Shown here: piece by piece, positions 1-5,667 of the stretch
Layout of the letters: every line of letters begins with the position of its first letter
Position numbering within the stretch: position 1 is the first letter of the stretch
NCBI GenBank assembly: GCA_019418545.1
Contig: DYBQ01000075.1
Span: forward strand, 1 to 11,717
DNA length: 11,717 bases
Direction: 5' to 3'
Source: Clostridiales bacterium
GTDB lineage: Bacteria; Bacillota; Clostridia; Oscillospirales; Acutalibacteraceae
The notes under the pieces: model-generated
What the model was told of the DNA's origin: nothing
The model's input: the letters and a program-made list of their open reading frames with translations, nothing else
Database searches by the model: none
Program-made: the position numbers and the translations under genes

Positions 1-392
1 CCATCCACCTCTTGAATCTGCTCAATCGTATAAAACGGCCCCTGCTCCTGCCGATATTGTACAATCGCTTCTGCCTTCACCGGTCCTATATTTGGAAGTG
101 TTTCTAATTCTTCTGCAGTGGCTGTATTAATATTTATCTTTTCTTGTGCTGTTGATTGAGGCGAACCACTGTCGGATATAGTCGAATTTTCCGGTATGGG
201 AGTCGCAATTGTACTCACCGTGATTTCCGCGCTCGTTTTGTCATACAATACTTCTCCCCTGCAAAACAACTGAAACAAAATGGCTGCTGCGCAAAAGAAG
301 CATGCCATTGCTATTAAAATACAGGTTTGCCTTTGAAGGATTCTCTCATCTTTTTGTGTCCATCGAGAATTATCTTCATCCTTCGGTTTCAT
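1..392 (-). CDS. comEA: ComEA-like helix-hairpin-helix DNA-binding protein (3' end cut by window edge)
   Basis: The frame stays open from an ATG at 390-392 to the left edge, giving 130 codons with no stop. The N-terminus is a short charged cytosolic stretch, followed by one hydrophobic segment at about residues 24-43 (CILIAMACFFCAAAILFQLF). A low-complexity Ser/Thr/Pro linker comes next. From about residue 88 there is a classic ComEA helix-hairpin-helix unit: INTATAEELETLPNIGPVKA, then a Tyr-Arg and a GPF turn, ending in an EQIQEVDG start of the second hairpin. ComEA proteins are membrane-anchored and bind incoming double-stranded DNA during natural transformation. The SLBB domain that usually precedes the HhH pair in Bacillus ComEA is absent, because the linker is only about 40 residues. 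Start choice: GGAG lies 7 nt before this ATG. The gene overlaps the end of the HAD phosphatase by 17 nt, so the two are probably cotranscribed and translationally coupled. The last 15-20 residues lie outside the window. A generic HhH secreted protein is the alternative. Confidence 0.85.
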   Translation of the reverse strand, partial: MKPKDEDNSRWTQKDERILQRQTCILIAMACFFCAAAILFQLFCRGEVLYDKTSAEITVSTIATPIPENSTISDSGSPQSTAQEKININTATAEELETLPNIGPVKAEAIVQYRQEQGPFYTIEQIQEVD

Positions 393-1185
393 ACATACGC
401 TCCAGATATTCAATAAAATCCGCTACGGCACCGTCACGACAGTGGCCGGCTTTAAAATCCACCATTTTCTGAATTTTTTCAGAAGCATTGCTAGGTGCAG
501 CTGTGATACCTGCAACCTGGAGCATCTCAATATCATTGTCATAGTCCCCAATGGCTGCAATATGCTCCAGCGGATATCCGGTTATCCGCGAGAGTTCTGT
601 TAGCCCACTACCCTTATCTATATTTTTGGGAAGCATTTCCCAATACCGGTCTGAAGATGCCACAAACCGGACATCCTCATGGCAAAAGGAATTGGTAAAT
701 GCTATCAATTCATCCTGCTCCTTCATAGCAACCAGCATTTTACACCAAGGCTCCTGAATTTCTTCGGCACTTCCAAACCGGCAGCCAATTTTTTCGTTTT
801 CCAAATGCTGGCGTGTAATGTCATTTTCCCGAACAATCCATAAATCCGATGGGGTAAAAATTTCGATTCCAGCTTTAGGAAATCTTTCCATAATCCGGCA
901 AGTATACTGATAGGCCGTTTTCGGCAGGGCCTGTACCGAAAGGGCTTTGTGACAGTTTAAATCATAAACCAGTCCGCCATTGGCTAATACACAAGGGCGG
1001 TTTACCTTTAGGTTCCCTAAGCACACCAGCACCGATTCCCATGAACGGCCGGTGGCAATGGCAAACCCGCCCCCTTTTTTCATAAAACGCAGAATGGCTT
1101 CCCGATTTCTGGGAGGAATTTCGTATTGCGAATCAATCAGGGTTCCATCAATATCCGAAACCAGCAAAATATCTTTTAATTTCAT
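376..1185 (-). CDS. Cof-type HAD-IIB family phosphatase
   Basis: This 269-residue protein has all four HAD motifs. Motif I is DIDGTL (nucleophile D11, acid/base D13). Motif II is ATGR (T45). Motif III is K191 in the segment NIDKGSGL. Motif IV is GDYDND at 213-218, which binds Mg2+. The long insert between motifs II and III is the C2 cap that defines the Cof/YidA-like IIB branch. These are cytosolic sugar-phosphate, FMN or PLP phosphatases, and the substrate cannot be read from sequence. Length is normal for the family. The start is firm: AGGAGG sits 9 nt upstream of the ATG, and a good promoter lies at 1230-1257. It overlaps the comEA-like gene downstream by 17 nt, so it is the first gene of at least a two-gene unit. 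Nothing links a phosphatase of this type to competence, so the pairing may simply be shared transcription. Confidence 0.95.
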   Translation of the reverse strand: MKLKDILLVSDIDGTLIDSQYEIPPRNREAILRFMKKGGGFAIATGRSWESVLVCLGNLKVNRPCVLANGGLVYDLNCHKALSVQALPKTAYQYTCRIMERFPKAGIEIFTPSDLWIVRENDITRQHLENEKIGCRFGSAEEIQEPWCKMLVAMKEQDELIAFTNSFCHEDVRFVASSDRYWEMLPKNIDKGSGLTELSRITGYPLEHIAAIGDYDNDIEMLQVAGITAAPSNASEKIQKMVDFKAGHCRDGAVADFIEYLERMYETEG

Positions 1186-1229
1186 AAACTTATTCCTCCT
1201 AAAATCAATAAAAAATCCCTACTATCAAT

Positions 1230-1257
1230 ATTGTACCACACTCCCAAATTTTTACAA
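1230..1257 (-). promoter_or_regulatory. Sigma-A-type extended -10 promoter for the HAD/comEA unit
   Basis: Read on the minus strand, TTGTAA (1252-1257) is followed after 16 bp by TACAAT (1230-1235). A TG one base upstream of the -10 makes it an extended -10 promoter. The predicted start of transcription is near 1222, giving a leader of about 37 nt that contains AGGAGG. The fit is 4/6 for -35 and 5/6 for -10. Confidence 0.65.
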
Positions 1258-1306
1258 AGGGTTCCCACAAAATTTTAGACTCGTTTATAACGCAAGGAGA
1301 ATTTTC

Positions 1307-2065
1307 ATGAAAGAGATTTTTATCCAGTTTTTTATATTCCTGTTTTATAGTTTTTTAGGCTGGATTTGCGAAACAACCTTCTGCTCCATAGCTGCCCGAA
1401 AGTTTATTAACCGGGGATTTCTTTCCGGCCCCTTTTGTCCTATCTATGGATTTGGAGCTATGATTATCCTCCTTCTCTTTTCCAATCTGCGGAATCACAT
1501 ATTTTTGTTATTTATATGCAGCATCATTGGCACCAGTGCTTTAGAATATCTCACAAGTTTTTTACTGGAAAAAATTTTCCATCTCAGCTTGTGGGACTAC
1601 TCGGAGCGAAAGTGGAATTTACATGGGCGCATTTGTTTCCGTAATTCTCTGCTTTTTGGTATTATGTCTGTTTTAATGGTGCAGGTCATTCACCCTTATA
1701 TAATGTCCTGGCTCACTGCTTTACCAACCCTTGTTCTAATTCTGGCTTTTTCTTTCCTCACTATTTATTTCATTTCTGATACCGCCATGACGGTGTTGGC
1801 TCTTGTGGAAATCAGCAGGGCTGCTGGAGAAAGACAAATGGAGCTTGAAGGCCTGTCTGCCTTGCGAGGCCAATACTTTGAAAACGCACAAAAGGAACGC
1901 CGGCGGAAAAAGCTGCTTCGCAGGCAGCGCCTGTATCGCCGTCTGGCAAAAGCTTTCCCACATATGAAGTCCCTTCGTAACCCTGAGGCCTTCCGGGAAC
2001 TTTTGATAGAAGCACAAAACCGAGTGACCCATGCGGCTAACCGTCTCAAACAGTATAAAAAATAG
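1307..2065 (+). CDS. CmpB-like putative ABC-transporter type IV membrane protein (PF06541 family)
   Basis: This 252-residue protein has about five hydrophobic segments, near residues 3-20, 46-60, 64-82, 115-130 and 138-168. The family signature is clear: YSFLGWICETTFCSI, then INRGFLSGPFCPIYGFGA (35-51), then SALEYLTSFLLEKIFHLSLWDYS, and a conserved NLHGRICFRNSLLFG block. The family is annotated as a putative ABC-transporter type IV permease, but no ATPase is encoded nearby and transport has not been established, so the name should be taken loosely. After the last membrane segment comes a very basic cytosolic tail (KERRRKKLLRRQRLYRR at about 196-212). Start choice: the frame is open much further upstream, but AAGGAG at 1294-1299 precedes the ATG at 1307 by 7 nt, and homology begins there. 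It is followed after 16 nt by the rhomboid-like gene. I see no convincing promoter of its own between 1200 and 1300. Confidence 0.85.
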   Translation: MKEIFIQFFIFLFYSFLGWICETTFCSIAARKFINRGFLSGPFCPIYGFGAMIILLLFSNLRNHIFLLFICSIIGTSALEYLTSFLLEKIFHLSLWDYSERKWNLHGRICFRNSLLFGIMSVLMVQVIHPYIMSWLTALPTLVLILAFSFLTIYFISDTAMTVLALVEISRAAGERQMELEGLSALRGQYFENAQKERRRKKLLRRQRLYRRLAKAFPHMKSLRNPEAFRELLIEAQNRVTHAANRLKQYKK

Positions 2066-2066
2066 T

Positions 2067-2084
2067 AAGGAGGTTTTTGAATTG
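2067..2084 (+). promoter_or_regulatory. Ribosome binding site that sets a TTG start for the rhomboid-like gene
   Basis: AAGGAGG at 2067-2073 begins one base after the upstream stop codon and sits 8 nt before TTG at 2082-2084. No in-frame ATG lies at a workable distance. The upstream part of the open frame overlaps the end of the previous gene and runs through the Shine-Dalgarno itself, so TTG is the best start. Confidence 0.8.
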
Positions 2085-2735
2085 AATTGGCTTGACAAAG
2101 TAGAAAGAAAAATGCGGTGGTTTTCCATTCCAAATCTGATGTTTTTGCTTTCCGGCATGATGCTGGCAGTTTTTCTTCTGGAATACGCTTTTCCCGATGA
2201 ATCTGTGGCTTCTTATTTATATCTGAATTGGGATTTAATCCGGGCAGGGGAATTTTGGCGGATTTTATCTTTTATTATTCTGCCGCCGGATTCTTCTGCA
2301 TTTTTTATTCTCTTCAGCCTGTATTTGTATTGCTTGATTGGAAACAGCTTGGAAAACCAATGGGGAACCTGTAAATTTACATTGTTCTATTTTACCGGCA
2401 TTATAGGCACCATTATTGGCTCCCTGTTTACTGGATATGCTACGAATCAATATATCAATCTTTCTCTGTTTTTGGCTTTTGCCGCAATATATCCCAACTA
2501 TACCATCATGTTATTCTTCGTTGTTCCAATCAAAGTAAAATATTTGGCTGTCCTCGATATTCTGTTGTATATCTATTTGCTGACAGTAGTAGACTGGCCG
2601 CAAAAAATTGCAATTCTTCTTTCCCTTGCCAATGTGCTGCTGTTTTTCAGCAGCGATTTGTGGCACAATTTTAAAAATTATTGGAGCTATCGAAAGACCC
2701 GCCGGAATTTCCGGGAAAACATGCGCTCTCGCTGA
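2082..2735 (+). CDS. Rhomboid-fold membrane protein, predicted catalytically inactive
   Basis: This 217-residue integral membrane protein has about six hydrophobic segments, near residues 16-34, 62-88, 98-118, 125-148, 153-170 and 175-191. It resembles rhomboids in its layout: an early GEFWRILSF segment before the second helix (typical W-R of the L1 region), then LENQWGTCKFTLFYF, which matches the rhomboid E-x-x-W-G motif. The catalytic GxSG of helix 4 is not there; the corresponding stretch reads YINLSLFLAFAAIYPN. The histidine expected in helix 6 is also missing; the stretch reads IAILLSLANVLLFF. Established knowledge: inactive rhomboids (iRhoms, Derlins) act as membrane chaperones or in protein quality control, and many Clostridia carry this non-protease type. 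The role here is unknown. It uses a TTG start, 16 nt after the CmpB-like gene and 5 nt before the AraC gene, so the three are probably one operon. The tail is basic (YRKTRRNFRENMRSR). Confidence 0.8.
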   Translation: MNWLDKVERKMRWFSIPNLMFLLSGMMLAVFLLEYAFPDESVASYLYLNWDLIRAGEFWRILSFIILPPDSSAFFILFSLYLYCLIGNSLENQWGTCKFTLFYFTGIIGTIIGSLFTGYATNQYINLSLFLAFAAIYPNYTIMLFFVVPIKVKYLAVLDILLYIYLLTVVDWPQKIAILLSLANVLLFFSSDLWHNFKNYWSYRKTRRNFRENMRSR

Positions 2736-2740
2736 ACAAC

Positions 2741-3604
2741 ATGAAAAATATGGATTTACCTACTGCTTACCTTACCCCGGCCCTTCTGCGATGCAGTTAT
2801 TTTAACGGCTATGCCACGCCTGAACGGGCCCCTTATGAACCTCGAACCGTATATGAATATGAAATTGAATATTATTTACGTTCTGATGGAGGTATTATCG
2901 TAGACGGCCGTTATTTATCTTTTTCCGCCGGCGATTTAAACATCCGAAAACCGGGACAAATCGTCCAGGGCGTCCCCCCATATGAATGTTATATTCTTTT
3001 GACTGATTTGGTGGGGAATACCACCAGAAGCGGGGATTTTACTTTTGGACTGCCGGAAGAAGCCCAGGAACGTTATCAAAACCCGCTTTTGGATACTCTC
3101 CCTGATAAACTCTCTCCGGGAAAAAAAGAGCTGATTTCGGGACTATTTGAAAACATTTTACAAAATCAGAATGCATCCAGCGATTTGGGGCGGTTTCAGG
3201 TGCGTTCAAGCCTTTTGTTCCTGTTTGCGGAGCTTTTTCGAGAAGCCGACAGCCAGCACATTACCGGAAAAACAGTTTCTGTACGGCAGGCTATCCGGCA
3301 TATTCGGGAGCACTTTCTTGAAAATATTCCCATTGACCGGCTGATTGCTGTTTCTGGCTTGAGTCATTCCAGTTTCCATCGCCATTTTTTGGAAGAAACC
3401 GGTATGACGCCTGGACAGTTTATCACATCGCTGCGCATTGAGCAGGCAAAAAACCTCCTCAGCTTTACCCACATCCCTATTGGGGAAATCGGCGCTTTGT
3501 GCGGCTATGAGGACCACGTTTATTTCTCCAGGGTATTTCGCCGCAGTACCGGCATGTCTCCCACTGCTTATCGCAAGCTGACAGAAAATAACGCAGGGAA
3601 GTAG
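2741..3604 (+). CDS. AraC-family transcriptional regulator
   Basis: This protein is 287 residues long. The N-terminal part (about 35-90) looks like the AraC cupin-type ligand domain: a YEYEIEYYLRSDGGIIVDGR beta strand run, then FSAGDLNIRKPGQIVQG, the usual 'G-D-hydrophobic-x-hydrophobic-x-P-G' turn. The C-terminal part (about 183-282) is the double helix-turn-helix: first HTH IPIDRLIAVSGLSHSSFHRHF, linker with MTPGQFITSLRIEQAKNLL, and second HTH IPIGEIGALCGYEDHVYFSR ending FRRSTGMSPTAYRKL, an excellent match to the family. It is a cytosolic DNA-binding activator or repressor, probably of sugar or small-molecule metabolism. Start choice: the ATG at 2741 is 5 nt after the upstream stop, with only a weak Shine-Dalgarno, so translation probably depends on coupling. 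A second ATG at 2750 is possible. The gene lies directly before a single UroD-like gene whose promoter lacks a -35, which suggests a target. Confidence 0.92.
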   Translation: MKNMDLPTAYLTPALLRCSYFNGYATPERAPYEPRTVYEYEIEYYLRSDGGIIVDGRYLSFSAGDLNIRKPGQIVQGVPPYECYILLTDLVGNTTRSGDFTFGLPEEAQERYQNPLLDTLPDKLSPGKKELISGLFENILQNQNASSDLGRFQVRSSLLFLFAELFREADSQHITGKTVSVRQAIRHIREHFLENIPIDRLIAVSGLSHSSFHRHFLEETGMTPGQFITSLRIEQAKNLLSFTHIPIGEIGALCGYEDHVYFSRVFRRSTGMSPTAYRKLTENNAGK

Positions 3605-3637
3605 CTGTGCAGATAAACGGATTTTTGTCCCATATCT

Positions 3638-3693
3638 GATAGATTCATGCTATCCCCTCCTGGTGTTTTGGCGCTATACTATAGGTACCAAAA
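3638..3693 (+). promoter_or_regulatory. Promoter with two inverted-repeat dyads upstream of the UroD-like gene
   Basis: TATACT at 3675-3680 is a 5/6 match to a -10 box, but nothing resembling TTGACA lies 15-19 bp upstream; the sequence there is C-rich (ATCCCC). The first dyad, GATAG (3638-3642) and CTATC (3650-3654) with a 7-bp spacer, sits where an activator next to RNA polymerase would bind. The second is nested around the -10: CTATACTATAG (3674-3684) is an 11-bp palindrome, flanked by TTTTGG (3666-3671) and CCAAAA (3688-3693). The transcription start would be near 3687, so these are DNA sites rather than RNA hairpins. AraC-family control is inferred, not shown. Confidence 0.5.
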
Positions 3694-3717
3694 TCTCCTT
3701 GAAAGAGGCGAAAGCAT

Positions 3718-4797
3718 ATGACAGGTAAGGAACGGATTGAGCGAATTTTAAAACATCAGCCAGTAGACCGTATTGGCGTATTTGAGCATTTTTGGAACGA
3801 CACCCACAAGACCTGGGAAGAGGCTGGCTACATTCAGGAAGGCGAATCCTTTGAGGACCATTTCCAGTTTGACTTGCAGATGTATTGGCCTTTTAACATG
3901 GTGGCTGATTTGGACTTTGAGCCTGAAGTAGTCGCAGAAACGGAAGACACCATCACATTCCTGGACGGTAACGGCGCTGTCCTGCGGCGTCACAAATTTC
4001 ATGATACTACACCGGAGCATGTAGATTTCCGGGTAAAAGGCCGGGAAGGCTGGGAAAAAATAAAACCTTTTCTTACCACTCCCGACCCGAGACGCATTGA
4101 CTTTGAAGGCTATCGGAAGGCAAAAAAAGCTGCGGCAGATGCCGGCCGCTATTTTGTATGGAGCGGTTTGAATGTATTCGAGTGCATGCATCCTGTGTGT
4201 GGTCATGAAAACATGCTGATGGGTATGATTCTCGACCCAGAGTGGGTCAGCGATATGGCGGATACCTATGCAAAGTTAATTGTTGAATTGCAGAAAATCC
4301 TGTTTGAAGCAGAAGGGTATCCTGACGGTATCTGGTATTATGAAGATATGGGATATAAGGGAAGCCCCTTTATGTCTCCGGCTATGTATTGTGATTTGAT
4401 TCAGCCTGCTCACATCTATACCATTAACTATGCCAAACAGTTAGGGCTTCCGGTTATCATGCATTCCTGCGGGTTTGTTGCTCCTCTGCTCCCGCATATG
4501 ATTGAAGCCGGCATTGATTGTTTACAGGCAATGGAAGTAAAGGCTGGCATGGATTTGGTACAGCTTCATGAGATGTATGGAGATAAAATTAGCTTTATGG
4601 GCGGTATTGATGTCCGGGCACTTTATTCCAATGACCGGGAAACCATTGATAAGGAGCTGGAAGCTAAAATCCCCTTGGTGAAAAAAGGATTTAATTATAT
4701 TTTGCACAGCGACCATTCCATTCCCAACACCGTTGATTATGATACTTATTGCTACTTTTTGAAAAAAGGCCTGGAACTGGGTACTTACAACGACTAA
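3718..4797 (+). CDS. UroD-like protein, probable cobamide/corrinoid methyltransferase-family enzyme
   Basis: The 359 residues match the uroporphyrinogen decarboxylase superfamily fold. It opens with MTGKERIERILKHQPVDRIG, the usual first helix and P-V-D-R motif. The YEDMGYKGSPFMSP segment (208-221) and MHSCGFVAPLLPHMIEAGID (248-267) follow, then SFMGGIDVRAL (292-302). True HemE has a long motif around PVWxMRQAGRY, which is missing here, and no other haem gene is nearby. In the MtaA/MtbA methyltransferase branch a His-x-Cys pair and a later Cys bind zinc. H249 and C251 are present, but the later position reads HSDHSIPNT (330-338) with no cysteine, so zinc coordination is altered or this is a different subfamily. 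It is soluble and cytosolic. AGAGG lies about 10 nt before the ATG. The gene stands alone between a regulated-looking promoter and a strong terminator. No corrinoid protein or partner methyltransferase is encoded in the window, so substrate and reaction are unknown. Confidence 0.85.
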   Translation: MTGKERIERILKHQPVDRIGVFEHFWNDTHKTWEEAGYIQEGESFEDHFQFDLQMYWPFNMVADLDFEPEVVAETEDTITFLDGNGAVLRRHKFHDTTPEHVDFRVKGREGWEKIKPFLTTPDPRRIDFEGYRKAKKAAADAGRYFVWSGLNVFECMHPVCGHENMLMGMILDPEWVSDMADTYAKLIVELQKILFEAEGYPDGIWYYEDMGYKGSPFMSPAMYCDLIQPAHIYTINYAKQLGLPVIMHSCGFVAPLLPHMIEAGIDCLQAMEVKAGMDLVQLHEMYGDKISFMGGIDVRALYSNDRETIDKELEAKIPLVKKGFNYILHSDHSIPNTVDYDTYCYFLKKGLELGTYND

Positions 4798-4808
4798 TCA
4801 ATTTTACA

Positions 4809-4853
4809 AAAAACTCCCTGTATATGTTTTCGTTACATATACGGGGAGTTTTT
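4809..4853 (+). terminator. Strong rho-independent terminator of the UroD-like gene
   Basis: The stem is 18 bp, 4809-4826 with 4836-4853, with one G-U wobble at 4819/4843 and a 9-nt loop. The core is CTCCCTGTATATG against CATATACGGGGAG. The stem ends in five T residues and an A-run sits on the other arm, so it could also act on the minus strand. It lies 12 nt after the stop codon. Confidence 0.92.
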
Positions 4854-4920
4854 GTTGATTTTTAAAACATCTTGTAATATCCTTTATATGATAAAAACAC
4901 TACCATAGGAGGCTTTTTTT

Positions 4921-5442
4921 ATGAATCTGACGATTCGGCAGGAACAGCCCTGTGATTGGGAGAATACTTCGGTTTTGATACAGACCGCCTTTGCCCATGC
5001 TGAACATCGGGACGGAAATGAACATATCCTCGTTCAATTGCTCCGCACAGATTCGGCTTTTATTCCTGAACTTTCACTGATTGCGGAAGCAGATGGAACA
5101 GCAGTAGGGCATATCCTCTTTACCAAACTTACAATTGGCACACAAACACAACTGGCTTTGGCTCCACTGTCTGTTTTACCAGACTATCAAAGACAAGGCA
5201 TCGGCTCTGCGCTGGTACTCGAAGGACATAGGATTGCCAAAAAAATGGGATATGGATATTCTGTAGTTTTAGGAAGCGATACCTATTATGGGCGTTTTGA
5301 TTATCAGCCAGCCAGTCATTTCCAAATTCAATGCCCTTTCCCCGGAGTTCCTTCTAAAAACTATATGGCCGCAGCACTGTCTCCAAATGCTCCTGCCTGT
5401 TTTGGTATGCCAATTTATGCACAGGCTTTTTCCAAACTCTGA
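4921..5442 (+). CDS. GNAT-family N-acetyltransferase (YhbS-like)
   Basis: This 173-residue protein has a single GNAT domain. It begins with MNLTIRQEQPCDWENTSVLI, the usual beta1-alpha1 start, then a strand SLIAEADGTAVGHILFTKL, then motif A: LAPLSVLPDYQRQGIGSALV (80-99). The Q/R-x-x-G-x-G pyrophosphate loop of acetyl-CoA is RQGIGSA (91-97). The later segment VVLGSDTYYGRFDYQPAS (115-132) is typical of the YhbS group ('G-x-x-x-Y-Y-x-R-F-G/D-Y/F'). These enzymes acetylate amines on small molecules or proteins; the acceptor is unknown. The start is clear, with AGGAGG at 4907-4912, 8 nt before the ATG. The gene follows the upstream terminator, and its promoter must lie in AT-rich 4854-4900, where several weak -10-like hexamers (TATCCT, TATATG, TATGAT) prevent a single choice. 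No clear terminator follows it. Confidence 0.9.
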   Translation: MNLTIRQEQPCDWENTSVLIQTAFAHAEHRDGNEHILVQLLRTDSAFIPELSLIAEADGTAVGHILFTKLTIGTQTQLALAPLSVLPDYQRQGIGSALVLEGHRIAKKMGYGYSVVLGSDTYYGRFDYQPASHFQIQCPFPGVPSKNYMAAALSPNAPACFGMPIYAQAFSKL

Positions 5443-5542
5443 TTTTCCCACCTATTTATTTGTGCTTCTCCATTCAATATCCATAAAAAAATAGCTTTAG
5501 GATTGATGATGCTGTCATTGCCAGAAAATTTACAAATTATTG

Positions 5543-5571
5543 TTGTAAGTTCCAAGGCTTTATTATACAAT
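5543..5571 (+). promoter_or_regulatory. Sigma-A-type promoter for the LPG-synthase-TM gene
   Basis: TTGTAA (5543-5548), then a 17-bp spacer and TACAAT (5566-5571). Transcription would start near 5578, leaving a leader of about 90 nt. Fit is 4/6 for -35 and 5/6 for -10. It gives the gene a promoter independent of the GNAT gene upstream. Confidence 0.6.
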
Positions 5572-5607
5572 GAAGTCTGTAACAACTCCCGGACGATTGC
5601 CGCATAA

Positions 5608-5631
5608 AGGGCAAATAGATTGCTTTGCCCT
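5608..5631 (+). promoter_or_regulatory. Hairpin in the leader of the LPG-synthase-TM gene
   Basis: AGGGCAAA (5608-5615) pairs perfectly with TTTGCCCT (5624-5631) around an 8-nt loop, about 30 nt after the predicted transcription start. The GGCAA of the left arm could instead pair with an upstream TTGCC at about 5597-5601, so two exclusive structures are possible. No T-run follows, so it is not a terminator. The AAGGAG at 5647-5652 lies 16 nt after the hairpin. I cannot match it to a known riboswitch class. Confidence 0.35.
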
Positions 5632-5667
5632 CAACGATATTTGAAAAAGGAGCATGAAAGAATTTCT

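Noticed and set aside
1286..1291. TATAAC as a -10 box for the CmpB-like gene
   Set aside because: Transcription would begin inside the ribosome binding site at 1294-1299, leaving no usable leader.
980..1306. Upstream extension of the CmpB-like frame
   Set aside because: It runs antisense through the HAD gene, and the clear Shine-Dalgarno and family homology begin at 1307.
1736..2158. Minus-strand open frames across the CmpB-like and rhomboid-like genes
   Set aside because: They are shadows of two well-supported plus-strand genes, with no recognisable protein features.
3718..4797. Haem-pathway uroporphyrinogen decarboxylase (HemE)
   Set aside because: The HemE active-site motif near the N-terminus is missing, an H-x-C pair typical of methyltransferases is present, and no haem genes are adjacent.
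5595..5632. c-di-GMP-I (GEMM) riboswitch, suggested by CGCATAAAGGGCAAA
   Set aside because: The short match is not followed by the second conserved block (GACGCAAAGCC) or the tetraloop-receptor arm; the GGGCAAA is explained by a simple hairpin.
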